Origin: Bog-756 sp963813525
GTDB taxonomy: Bacteria > Actinomycetota > Acidimicrobiia > Acidimicrobiales > RAAP-2
NCBI GenBank assembly: GCA_963813525.1
Contig: CAWEZI010000005.1
Coordinates: forward strand, 2,232,001 to 2,296,000
Direction of reading: 5' to 3'
Length of the DNA stretch: 64,000 nucleotides
Positions 32,886 through 40,559 of the stretch are shown here, piece by piece (position 1 is the first letter of the stretch; each line of letters begins with the position of its first letter). The notes under the pieces are model-generated. The model was not told the origin of the DNA and did not search any database. It saw nothing but the letters and a program-made list of their open reading frames with translations. The translations under genes and the position numbers were made by a program.

Positions 32886-34142
32886 ATGATCCGGACCGAA
32901 GTGCTTCCGTCGGGCCTGTCGTTGGTCACCGAGCGGATGGACGACGTCCGTTCGGTGTGCATCGGCTTCTGGGTCGGCACCGGGTCGCGTGACGAAGGCG
33001 ACGGCGAGGCCGGCGCCTCGCACTTTCTCGAACACCTGCTGTTCAAAGGGACAGAGACCCGCTCGTCTTCGGACATCGCCGAAGCGGTGGACGAGGTGGG
33101 CGGTGACTTCAACGCTTTCACCACCAAGGAGTACACCTCCTTCTATATCCGGCTTTTGGCCGAGCACATGGACCTCGGTCTCGACATCCTGTCCGACATC
33201 ATGTGGCGACCGGCTCTCCGCCCGGCCGACCTCGACGCCGAGCGGCAGGTCATCCTGGACGAGATCCTGATGCACGCCGACGAGCCTTCCGATCAGGCGG
33301 CGGAGGAGAGCTCGGCCGCCCTCTTCCCCGATCATCCGCTCGGGCGGGAGGTTCTCGGCAGCCAGGCGTCGGTATCGGCCATGACAGCCACCCGGATCCG
33401 GGCCTTCTTCGAGCATCACTACCGTCCGGCCAACATGGTGGTGGCGGTGGCCGGCGACGTGGACCACCACGCCGTGGCCGCCGGGCTGGAGGAGCGGTTT
33501 GACGGCGGCGTCGGTGGCCGGGCCCCGATCCGAGAGGCGCCCGGGGACAAGGTCGAGCCGCTCCGGGTCACCCGTCGGGGGACGGAGCAGGCTCATCTGG
33601 TGCTGGCCGCCCGCTCGGTGTCGCGGTCCGACCCGCGCCGCTATGCGCTGGCGGTGCTCAACCATGTGCTCGGTGGCGGGCTGTCCAGCCGCCTGTTCCA
33701 GGAGATCCGCGAGCGTCGTGGCCTTGCCTACTCGGTGTGGTCGGAGAGAGCGGCCTACGGCGACGCCGGATCGGTGAGCGTGGGGGTGGGCACCGCTCCC
33801 GAGAACGTGGCCGAGGTTCTCGACATCATCACCGCCGAGCTGGCCCGATTGGGGGCCGAGGGAATCACCGAACGCGAGTTGGTCATCGCCAAGGGGAACC
33901 TGCGGGCGGAGACCCTGTTGGCCTGTGAGGACTCGGGGGCACGCATGAGCCGCATCGGCGCCGGCCTCCTCCTGCACGGGGAGGTCCTGACCGTGGACGA
34001 GGTCATGGCCCGGGTGGAAGCGCTGACCCTCGACGAGGTGGCGGCGGTGGCGGCCGAGGTGGTCGACGCCCCCCGCACGCTGTCGGCTGTCGGGCCATTC
34101 GAGGAAGCCGACTTCGACCGCGTCCTCCTGCGGCTGGGCTGA
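32886..34142 (+). CDS. M16 family zinc metallopeptidase (PqqL/MPP-beta-like)
   Basis: A 418-residue protein with the inverted zinc motif HFLEH (HxxEH) near residue 46 and the third zinc ligand glutamate in the following helix region, so it is of the catalytically active type. The C-terminal inactive M16 half includes GGGLSSRLFQEIRERRGLAYSV. Single-chain proteins of this size usually form dimers and degrade short peptides. Placement directly after pnp and before dapB is conserved in many actinobacteria and firmicutes. The ATG lies 63 bases after the pnp stop; no clear separate promoter is seen, so it is probably co-transcribed with pnp. Confidence 0.94.
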   Translation: MIRTEVLPSGLSLVTERMDDVRSVCIGFWVGTGSRDEGDGEAGASHFLEHLLFKGTETRSSSDIAEAVDEVGGDFNAFTTKEYTSFYIRLLAEHMDLGLDILSDIMWRPALRPADLDAERQVILDEILMHADEPSDQAAEESSAALFPDHPLGREVLGSQASVSAMTATRIRAFFEHHYRPANMVVAVAGDVDHHAVAAGLEERFDGGVGGRAPIREAPGDKVEPLRVTRRGTEQAHLVLAARSVSRSDPRRYALAVLNHVLGGGLSSRLFQEIRERRGLAYSVWSERAAYGDAGSVSVGVGTAPENVAEVLDIITAELARLGAEGITERELVIAKGNLRAETLLACEDSGARMSRIGAGLLLHGEVLTVDEVMARVEALTLDEVAAVAAEVVDAPRTLSAVGPFEEADFDRVLLRLG

Positions 34143-34194
34143 GCGTCCGTCCCGAGGGAGCTGCGGCTTCCCGGGCGCTGGCCAGCACCGACGA

Positions 34195-34200
34195 TAGGGT
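34195..34200 (+). promoter_or_regulatory. TAGGGT -10 element for leaderless dapB
   Basis: TAGGGT ends seven bases before ATG 34208; no ribosome-binding sequence is present. This favours the ATG over the in-frame GTG at 34199, which overlaps the element. Confidence 0.55.
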
Positions 34201-34207
34201 GACGGCC

Positions 34208-35023
34208 ATGCGAGTCGGCGTTGTCGGTGCCGGGGGACGGATGGGCCGACAGGTGTGCCTGGCTGTTGCCGCCCATACCGACCTCGAACTGGTGGCGGCT
34301 GTGGATCCTGTCTACGCCGGCCAGCAACTGGCCACCGTGGTCGGCCCCGAAGGCGGTGCCCTCACCATGGCCGGCGAGCTGGATGCACTGGGCAGAGCCG
34401 ACACCCAGGTGGTGGTCGACTTCACCCGGATCGAGGTGGCCCGCCAGACTCTGGCCTACTGCGCCGATGCCGGCATCCACGCCGTGGTCGGGACCACAGG
34501 GTTCTCCGAGGAGGACCTCGATGCGCTGGGACGCCGTTTCGCCGGTCCGGGCCGAGGGAGCCCCAACTGCATCGTGGCCGCCAACTTCGCCGTCGGGGCC
34601 GTATTGATGATGCGCTTCGCCGAGTTGGCTGCACCCTGGTTCGACGGTGCCGAAATTGTTGAGCTCCATCACGAGAACAAGACAGACGCCCCGTCAGGAA
34701 CGGCGCTGACCACGGCTCGTCGCATGGCCGCGGCCCGGGGGTCAGCGGGATCGGGCCCGTTCCCACCCGACGGGACCCTCCACGCCGTGGTCCCCGGAGC
34801 ACGGGGGGCCGAGGGCCCCGGTGGTGTGCGGATCCACGCCGTGCGGCTGCCCGGCCTGGTCGCCCACCAGGAGGTCATTCTGGGATCGGCGGGGCAGACC
34901 CTGACCGTCCGTCACGATTCGACCGACCGGGCTTCGTTTATGGACGGGGTGGTCCTGGCTGTCCGTTCGGTTGCCGACCGCCCGGGGCTCACCGTCGGCC
35001 TCGACCCGCTGCTCGGTCTCTGA
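34208..35023 (+). CDS. dapB: 4-hydroxy-tetrahydrodipicolinate reductase
   Basis: A 271-residue reductase of the diaminopimelate/lysine pathway, converting 4-hydroxy-tetrahydrodipicolinate to tetrahydrodipicolinate with NAD(P)H. The nucleotide-binding loop is VGVVGAGGRMGRQV at the N-terminus, VVDFTRIEVA and VVGTTGFSEEDL follow, and the catalytic block ELHHENKTDAPSGTAL with the conserved His-His and Lys is intact. It starts the run of DAP genes in this window (dapA, dapF, dapC, dapD and dapE follow over 19 kb). The next gene, a TetR regulator, begins 14 bases later. Confidence 0.97.
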   Translation: MRVGVVGAGGRMGRQVCLAVAAHTDLELVAAVDPVYAGQQLATVVGPEGGALTMAGELDALGRADTQVVVDFTRIEVARQTLAYCADAGIHAVVGTTGFSEEDLDALGRRFAGPGRGSPNCIVAANFAVGAVLMMRFAELAAPWFDGAEIVELHHENKTDAPSGTALTTARRMAAARGSAGSGPFPPDGTLHAVVPGARGAEGPGGVRIHAVRLPGLVAHQEVILGSAGQTLTVRHDSTDRASFMDGVVLAVRSVADRPGLTVGLDPLLGL

Positions 35024-35039
35024 GGTCGGCCGGACAGGT
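35024..35039. repeat. 16-mer also present at 22418-22433
   Basis: GGTCGGCCGGACAGGT lies between the dapB stop and the TetR start (it overlaps the GTG at 35038). The same 16 bases occur once in the palindromic tandem block after the secreted propeller gene. Its role is unknown. Confidence 0.6.
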
Positions 35040-35646
35040 GGACACCACCCGGGAGCGGATCCTGGAGGCCACCTACAACTGCGTGGCCCGGCGGGGGCTG
35101 GCCAAGACCACCATCGAGGACGCCGCCCGCGAAGCCAAGGTGTCGCGGGCCACCGTCTACCGGACCTTTCCGGGAGGCCGTGACGAACTGATCACTGCCG
35201 TGGTGGGGTGGGCCACCGTGGCCTTCTTCGCCCGCCTCTACGAGCAGGTTCACGACGCCGCCGGCCTCGAACAGGTGATGGAGCGGGGGATCATGTTCGC
35301 CCACCGGTCGATCGTCGAGCATGAGGTGCTCCAGCGGGTCATGCAGACCGAGCCGGAGAAGCTCCTGCCCGCCCTCACCGTCGAGAGCAATCGCATCCGC
35401 CAGGGGATCGCCGAGTTCCTGGTTCCCTATCTCGAACAACGGGGTGTGGCGGCGGGAGTGGACCTCAACCAGGCCGCCGACTTCCTGGCCCGGATGGTCC
35501 TGTCCTACATGGCGTCACCGGGTCGATGGGACCTGGACGACCCCGAACAGGTGGCCCAACTGGTTCGAGCCGAGCTCCTCCCGGGGGTGGTGGCCGGCGC
35601 CGGACCGGCGGGGGCCGGACCGGGGGCCCGGGGGGCCAAGCGTTGA
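35038..35646 (+). CDS. TetR/AcrR family transcriptional regulator
   Basis: A 202-residue regulator. Residues 1-50 form the TetR helix-turn-helix (RERILEATYNCVARRGLAKTTI-type start, then AREAKVSRATVYRTFPGGRDEL). The ligand-binding half is helical with no identifiable ligand pocket signature, and the tail is Ala/Gly/Pro-rich. The GTG start follows dapB by 14 bases, so it may be partly co-transcribed with it. It is a paralog of the next gene; the pair probably controls itself and the di-iron gene downstream. Confidence 0.9.
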   Translation: MDTTRERILEATYNCVARRGLAKTTIEDAAREAKVSRATVYRTFPGGRDELITAVVGWATVAFFARLYEQVHDAAGLEQVMERGIMFAHRSIVEHEVLQRVMQTEPEKLLPALTVESNRIRQGIAEFLVPYLEQRGVAAGVDLNQAADFLARMVLSYMASPGRWDLDDPEQVAQLVRAELLPGVVAGAGPAGAGPGARGAKR

Positions 35647-35672
35647 CAATGAGACAAAATACGACCTAATGT
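35643..35672 (+). promoter_or_regulatory. Promoter TTGACA-18-TAATGT driving a leaderless TetR gene
   Basis: The -35 TTGACA (35643-35648) overlaps the stop of the first TetR gene; an 18-base spacer leads to the -10 TAATGT (35667-35672), which ends seven bases before GTG 35680. The AT-rich spacer (GACAAAATACGACC) stands out from the GC-rich surroundings and may hold a TetR operator. Confidence 0.6.
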
Positions 35673-35679
35673 TCCAGGC

Positions 35680-36411
35680 GTGGATGATCGCGGGAGAGCG
35701 CTGCAGGTGGTGCCCGAGCAGGCCTCCGCCGGGGTCTGGCCGGTAGGCGAGCACTCCTCTCCCCGGCGGGTGCGGATCGTCGATGCCACCCTGGCCTGCC
35801 TGGCCCGGTACGGGACGGCCAAGACCACCGTGGATGACATCGCCCGTGAGGCCGGGGTGTCGCGGGCCACGGTGTACCGGATCTTTCGAGGCGGCCGTGA
35901 GGAGATCCTGGCCGCGGTGGTCGACACCGAGATGGCCCGCCTCTTCTCCGCCTTGGGCGTGCGTCTGGGCGAGGCCACCGACCTGGCCGACGCCCTGGTG
36001 GGCGGCATCGTCGAAGCCTCCAGCCGGATCCGTGGCCATGCCGCCCTGGCCTACCTGGTGGAGCACGAGCCGGAAACGGTTCTCGGCCACCTCGCCTTCG
36101 ACGAGTCGGACCGGCTCCTGTCGACCGCGTCCCGGTTCACCGCGCCCTTCCTGGCCCGGTGGATGAGCCCGACCGAAGCAGAAAGGGTGGCCGAGTGGGC
36201 CACCCGCATCGTTCTGTCCTACACCATCAGCCCGTCGGCCTCCATCGATCTGACCAAACCCGGTCATGCCGCCCAGCTGGTCAACACCTTCGTCTTACCG
36301 GGGATCTCTGCACTGCAGAGCGCCGATGAGACGCCGACCATCGATATCACCCCGTTCCAATTCCGACCGTCCACGCCATCAGACGACTCCCGTCAAGGAG
36401 GCATGCCATGA
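35680..36411 (+). CDS. TetR/AcrR family transcriptional regulator, second of a tandem pair
   Basis: A 243-residue regulator with a helix-turn-helix closely matching the previous protein (TLACLARYGTAKTTVDDIAREAGVSRATVYRIFRGGREEI). The first about 28 residues are an extra lead. The C-terminal 30 residues are polar and end at an ATGA overlap with the di-iron gene, so regulator and enzyme are translationally coupled. The promoter at 35643-35672 points to a leaderless transcript. Autoregulation is likely but inferred. Confidence 0.88.
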   Translation: MDDRGRALQVVPEQASAGVWPVGEHSSPRRVRIVDATLACLARYGTAKTTVDDIAREAGVSRATVYRIFRGGREEILAAVVDTEMARLFSALGVRLGEATDLADALVGGIVEASSRIRGHAALAYLVEHEPETVLGHLAFDESDRLLSTASRFTAPFLARWMSPTEAERVAEWATRIVLSYTISPSASIDLTKPGHAAQLVNTFVLPGISALQSADETPTIDITPFQFRPSTPSDDSRQGGMP

Positions 36412-37541
36412 CCACCGAAATGAGCAGCACCGAGGACATCATCGGCCGAGCCGAAATTGACGACTTCGAAGCCATCCTCTCGGTGGTCGGAACCGAAGAG
36501 GCCGACGGTCGCCATGTGGTGCACTCGGACTACGACTCCATCTTCACCTGGGACTACGAGAAGGGTGCCCGGCCCAAGCTCAACAAGCTCTACGAGAAGG
36601 CCAAGAAGGCCCAGTGGAACGGCGAGACCGACCTGCCCTGGGAGATCGAGGTGGACCAGGAGAGGCTGGTTCGGGAGCAGGCCGAGGCCACCGGTGGGTT
36701 CGGCGCCGGTTTCGATCTGACCGGGACGCCGGTCGAGAAGTGGAGCGACAAGGAGTGGCTGGCCTTCGGGGTGGAGAGCCAGAACTGGACGCTGTCCCAA
36801 TTCCTCCATGGCGAGCAGGGCGCCCTCATCTGCACGGCCAAGATCGTGGAATCGGTTCCGTGGATCGACGCCAAGTACTACGCCTCCACCCAGGTGATGG
36901 ACGAAGCCCGCCACGTGGAGGTCTTCGCCAAGTACCTCGACGAGAAGCTGTCGGGCCACTATCCGCTCAACGCCCATCTGGGCATGCTGCTGGACGACAT
37001 CATCGGTGACTCGCGGTGGGACATGACCTACCTGGGCATGCAGATCATGGTCGAGGGCCTGGCCCTGGCCGCCTTCGGCTTCATGCACCAGATGACCGGT
37101 GATCCGCTGCTCAAGCAGCTGCTGCGCTACGTGATGGCCGACGAGGCCCGCCACGTGGCCTTCGGCGTCCTCAGCCTCGAGGAGTACTACAGCGAGCTGA
37201 CCTCCGCCGAGCTCCGCGAGCGACAGGAGTTCGCCTTCGAGGCAGCGGTGCGGATGCGCGACCGATTCCTCCAGCAGGAGGTGTGGGCCCGCATGGGTAT
37301 CGATCCCAAGGCCATCGTTCCCGTGGTCCAGCAGGCTCCCGAGCGCAGCCAGTTCCAAGCGCTGCTCTTCTCCAAGATCGTCCCCAACTGCCGAAAGCTC
37401 GGTCTCCTGGATGCGGCCGACGGCTGGCTCCGCACCAGGTTCACCGAGCTCGGGGTCATCCAGTTCGAGTCGTGGGTGGACACCGCCGAGGAGGCCGACG
37501 CCATGGCCGCCGCCCCCCCCATGGAGCGACTCGCCTCCTGA
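36408..37541 (+). CDS. Ferritin-like di-iron protein (putative oxygenase/desaturase)
   Basis: A 377-residue, mostly helical protein. Two DEARH motifs (VMDEARHVEVF and MADEARHVAFG), about 85 residues apart, together with upstream glutamates (HGEQGALICTAKIVES, MVEGLALAAFGF), supply the E/ExxH ligand set of a non-haem di-iron site as in AurF-like N-oxygenases and acyl-ACP desaturase relatives. No membrane segment is present. The ATG overlaps the TetR stop (ATGA). The substrate is unknown; the TetR pair suggests it responds to a small hydrophobic molecule or fatty acid. Confidence 0.85.
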   Translation: MTTEMSSTEDIIGRAEIDDFEAILSVVGTEEADGRHVVHSDYDSIFTWDYEKGARPKLNKLYEKAKKAQWNGETDLPWEIEVDQERLVREQAEATGGFGAGFDLTGTPVEKWSDKEWLAFGVESQNWTLSQFLHGEQGALICTAKIVESVPWIDAKYYASTQVMDEARHVEVFAKYLDEKLSGHYPLNAHLGMLLDDIIGDSRWDMTYLGMQIMVEGLALAAFGFMHQMTGDPLLKQLLRYVMADEARHVAFGVLSLEEYYSELTSAELRERQEFAFEAAVRMRDRFLQQEVWARMGIDPKAIVPVVQQAPERSQFQALLFSKIVPNCRKLGLLDAADGWLRTRFTELGVIQFESWVDTAEEADAMAAAPPMERLAS

Positions 37542-37611
37542 GGCCAGGGTGGCGCCCGGCGCCGCAGCATCGGTGGCCGGTGCCCTATCCGGCCTGACCG
37601 CGGGCGGCTGG

Positions 37612-37617
37612 TAGCCT
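37612..37617 (+). promoter_or_regulatory. TAGCCT -10 element upstream of a leader ORF and dapA
   Basis: TAGCCT ends eight bases before GTG 37626, which opens a 13-codon ORF ending three bases before the dapA start. Confidence 0.5.
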
Positions 37618-37625
37618 GCCAAACC

Positions 37626-37667
37626 GTGACACAGTCTGCGGGCGTCGTGCCCGCCCCGGTTGCCTGA
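37626..37667 (+). CDS. 13-codon leader ORF before dapA
   Basis: GTG 37626 to TGA 37665-37667 encodes VTQSAGVVPAPVA. It sits eight bases after a TAGCCT box, the distance expected for leaderless translation, and its stop lies three bases before the dapA GTG/ATG, which lacks any ribosome-binding sequence. The arrangement suggests dapA is translated by reinitiation after this leader. It contains no lysine codons, so a lysine-attenuation role is not supported. Confidence 0.4.
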   Translation: MTQSAGVVPAPVA

Positions 37668-37670
37668 TCT

Positions 37671-38582
37671 GTGATGCCCCGCTTCGGTTCGGTGATCACC
37701 GCCATGGTCACCCCCTTTGGTGGTGACGGCACCCTTGACATGGACGCCGCCGCGGCTGTGGCCCGCCATTTGGTCGAATCGGGTAGCGACAGCCTGGTGG
37801 TGGCCGGAAGCACCGGTGAAGGCCCGGTGCTCGGCGACGAGGAGCGCCTCGATCTCTTCCGGGCGGTGGTGGGAGCCGTCGACGTGCCGGTGATCGCCGC
37901 CACCGGGTCCAACGACACGGCCCACTCGGTGGCCCTGACCAAGGCAGCCAAGGGCTGCGGTGTCCACGCCGTGCTGGTGGTGACGCCGTACTACAACCGC
38001 CCCTCATCGGCAGGGCTGTCCGCCCACTTCCGGGCCGTGGCCGCCGCCACCGATCTACCCATGATCCTCTACGACATCCCGGTCCGGTCCGGTCGACGGA
38101 TCGGGCCCGACCTCACCCTCGAGCTGGCCCGCCAGGTGCCCACCATCGTCGGCGTGAAGGACGCAACCGGCGATGTGGCCGCCGCCGCCGTGGTGATCGC
38201 CGAAAGCCCGCCCGGGTTCGACGTCTACTGCGGCGACGACTCGCTCACCTTGCCCTTCATGGCGGTGGGTGGTGCGGGCATCATCAGCGTCGCCGCCCAC
38301 TGGGCCGGTCGGCTCTTCGCCGAAATGGTCGAGGGCTACCGCCAAGGGCGAGTCGAGCGAGCGACGACCATCAATCAGCACCTGACCGACTCCTACCGGT
38401 TCGAGTCGACCGACGAGTACCCCAATCCGGTTCCGGCCAAGGCCGCCTGTCGGGCCCTCGGACTCCCGGTCGGCCAGTGCCGTCTCCCCAACGCACCCGC
38501 TCCTGCCTCACTCGACGACCAGGCCCGGGCGCTCCTGGCCACGCTGGACCGGCTCGAGCCGGCGCATCAGTCGGTTGCCTGA
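37671..38582 (+). CDS. dapA: 4-hydroxy-tetrahydrodipicolinate synthase
   Basis: A 303-residue TIM-barrel aldolase condensing pyruvate with aspartate semialdehyde, the first committed step to diaminopimelate and lysine. The Schiff-base lysine is Lys163 in IVGVKDATGD; the catalytic tyrosine lies in LYDIPVRSG, and AGSTGEGPVL gives the Thr-Thr/Ser-Thr site near the N-terminus. The start is GTG 37671 or ATG 37674, directly behind a leader ORF. Its stop lies inside the first codons of the RNase J gene, so the two are coupled. The dapA-rnj order is common in actinobacteria. Confidence 0.96.
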   Translation: MMPRFGSVITAMVTPFGGDGTLDMDAAAAVARHLVESGSDSLVVAGSTGEGPVLGDEERLDLFRAVVGAVDVPVIAATGSNDTAHSVALTKAAKGCGVHAVLVVTPYYNRPSSAGLSAHFRAVAAATDLPMILYDIPVRSGRRIGPDLTLELARQVPTIVGVKDATGDVAAAAVVIAESPPGFDVYCGDDSLTLPFMAVGGAGIISVAAHWAGRLFAEMVEGYRQGRVERATTINQHLTDSYRFESTDEYPNPVPAKAACRALGLPVGQCRLPNAPAPASLDDQARALLATLDRLEPAHQSVA

Positions 38583-40500
38583 CGCCGGCCGCCGCGACCG
38601 GGCGCAGCGCCGCCCGGGCGCGCCCGCCAAGGCGGCATCGGGCACCAAGAGCGCATCGGGCGGCAAAGCCGCCTCGGGCGGCAAGGCGGCGTCGGGTGGC
38701 AAGGGCGGGTCAACCGACAAGAGCGGATCACGGGCCAAGGGCGGGTCCAGCGGCAAAGGATCCGGCGGCAGATCCGCCGTGGGCACCAAGGTGCCATCCA
38801 GCGCCAAGGCGCCCCCGGTGGCCAGAAAGAAGCTCGGCGTCGACGACGTCCGTCTGGTCTTTCTCGGTGGCCTGGGGGAGATCGGAAGGAACTGCGCCTG
38901 CATCGAGGTGGGTGGTCGGATCCTCGTCCTCGACGTCGGGATCATGTTCCCCGATCCGGACATGCCCGGGGTCGACCTGGTGCTGCCCGACTTCACCTAC
39001 CTGCGGGAGAACGCCGAGCGGGTCGATGGGATCATCCTGACCCACGGCCACGAGGACCACACCGGGGGACTGGCCTTCCTCCTACGCGACTTCACCGCCC
39101 CCATCTACGGCTCCGAGCTGACCCTGGCCCTGGCCCGCAACCGGATCGATGAAGCCGGACTGACCGACCGGGCCCAGTTCGTACCAATCCGGGACGGCGA
39201 GCGCCGACGCATCGGTCCCTGCGACGTTGAGTTCATCCCGGTCACCCATTCGGTTCCCCACGCCTTCGCCGTGGCCTTCACCACACCTCAGGGCGTCATC
39301 CTCCATTCGGGTGATTTCAAGATCGACCTGCACCCAGTGGATGGCCGCCGTACCGATCTGGCCCGGATGGGGGCATTGGCGGAGGATCCCGGTATCCGCC
39401 TCCTGTTGGCCGACTCGACCAACGCCGAAGAGCCGGGCTTCACCGCCTCGGAGTCCACCGTCGGAGCCACGCTACGCAGCGTGTTCCTGGCTCGACCCGA
39501 CCGGCGTTTCGTGGTGACCTGCTTCGCCAGTCACATCCATCGCGTCCAGCAGGTGGCGGACGCCGCCATCGCCGGTGGTCGGTCGGTGGCCACCCTGGGC
39601 CGGTCCATGGAGAAGAACGTGACCCTGGCCCGGCGGCTCGGGCTTCTTGACATTCCCGACCGGTCGCTGGTCGACGTGGAGGACATCGACGAACTCGACC
39701 CCGGGCAGGTATGCGTGATCTCGACCGGGTCGCAGGGCGAACCGATGTCGGCCCTGTCCCGGTTGGCCACCGGCGAGAACCGGTTCTTCGCCCTGCGCCC
39801 CGATGACGTGGTCGTGATCAGCGCCCATCCCATTCCCGGCAACGAATGGTCGGTGGGCCGGGTCATCGACAGCCTCACCCGTCTGGGGGTCGAGGTCATC
39901 CACTCGGGAGTGGAGAATGTCCACGTCAGCGGTCACGCTCGCCAAGGTGAACTGGCCACGTTGATGTCGGTGACCCGGCCCGACTTCTTCATCCCCGTCC
40001 ACGGTGAGTACCGGCACATGGCCAATCACGTCCGCCTGGCCGCGTCGATGGGGATCGACGGCAACCGGGTCCTGCTCTGTGAGGACGGGGACGCCGTTCG
40101 CCTGGACGCCACCGGTTTGCGGCGCGACGGGACCGTTCCGGGCGGCTATCTGTTCGTGGACGGCAGCTCGGTCGGCGACATCGGCCACGGCGTCCTCCGC
40201 GACCGGATGGTCCTGGCCGAGGAAGGTGTGGTCATGGCGGTGGCTACCGTCGACCTGCGCCGGTCCGAAGTGGTGGGAACCCCCCAGATCGTCACCCGCG
40301 GTTGGGCCTATGACCAGGACACCAAGGCCCTGCTGGACGAAGCCGGTGATCAGGTGACCAAAGCCCTGGAACAGGCCCTCACCGCCGGGAGCACCGATCA
40401 TGAGCACCTGAACCGGGTGGCTCGCAAGGCTCTCGGCCGTCTGGTGGGCGATCGGACCCGGCAGCGTCCGATGATCGTTCCGGTCATCGTCACCGTCTGA
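38575..40500 (+). CDS. rnj: Ribonuclease J with a Lys/Ser/Gly-rich N-terminal tail
   Basis: A 641-residue metallo-beta-lactamase/beta-CASP RNase with 5'-3' exo- and endonuclease activity. The metal-binding HGHEDHTGG motif, SGDFKID and the beta-CASP part (TCFASHIHRVQQVADAA, ISTGSQGEPMSALSR, HVSGHARQGEL) are intact, and the C-terminal RNase J domain is present. The first about 85 residues are low complexity (ASGGKAASGGKAASGGK-like), absent from firmicute RNase J but resembling basic tails seen in some actinobacteria. The start is a TTG at 38575 overlapping the dapA stop; the true start could lie later in the tail. It probably cooperates with PNPase in mRNA and rRNA processing. Confidence 0.94.
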   Translation: MPDAGRRDRAQRRPGAPAKAASGTKSASGGKAASGGKAASGGKGGSTDKSGSRAKGGSSGKGSGGRSAVGTKVPSSAKAPPVARKKLGVDDVRLVFLGGLGEIGRNCACIEVGGRILVLDVGIMFPDPDMPGVDLVLPDFTYLRENAERVDGIILTHGHEDHTGGLAFLLRDFTAPIYGSELTLALARNRIDEAGLTDRAQFVPIRDGERRRIGPCDVEFIPVTHSVPHAFAVAFTTPQGVILHSGDFKIDLHPVDGRRTDLARMGALAEDPGIRLLLADSTNAEEPGFTASESTVGATLRSVFLARPDRRFVVTCFASHIHRVQQVADAAIAGGRSVATLGRSMEKNVTLARRLGLLDIPDRSLVDVEDIDELDPGQVCVISTGSQGEPMSALSRLATGENRFFALRPDDVVVISAHPIPGNEWSVGRVIDSLTRLGVEVIHSGVENVHVSGHARQGELATLMSVTRPDFFIPVHGEYRHMANHVRLAASMGIDGNRVLLCEDGDAVRLDATGLRRDGTVPGGYLFVDGSSVGDIGHGVLRDRMVLAEEGVVMAVATVDLRRSEVVGTPQIVTRGWAYDQDTKALLDEAGDQVTKALEQALTAGSTDHEHLNRVARKALGRLVGDRTRQRPMIVPVIVTV

Positions 40501-40516
40501 TCAGGCCCGGGCCGGT

Positions 40517-40533
40517 GTCCCCGAAACGGGGAC
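40517..40533 (+). terminator. Hairpin after the RNase J gene
   Basis: GTCCCCG (40517-40523), loop AAA, CGGGGAC (40527-40533), 17 bases after the stop and just before the ftsK -10 element. It is a short, stable stem without a T-tract. Confidence 0.5.
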
Positions 40534-40543
40534 TGAGCGGGAC

Positions 40544-40549
40544 TACCCT
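40544..40549 (+). promoter_or_regulatory. TACCCT -10 element for leaderless ftsK
   Basis: TACCCT ends ten bases before GTG 40560. The frame is open back to 40515, but the hairpin and this element favour the GTG at 40560. Confidence 0.45.
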
Positions 40550-40559
40550 GTTACCCACT

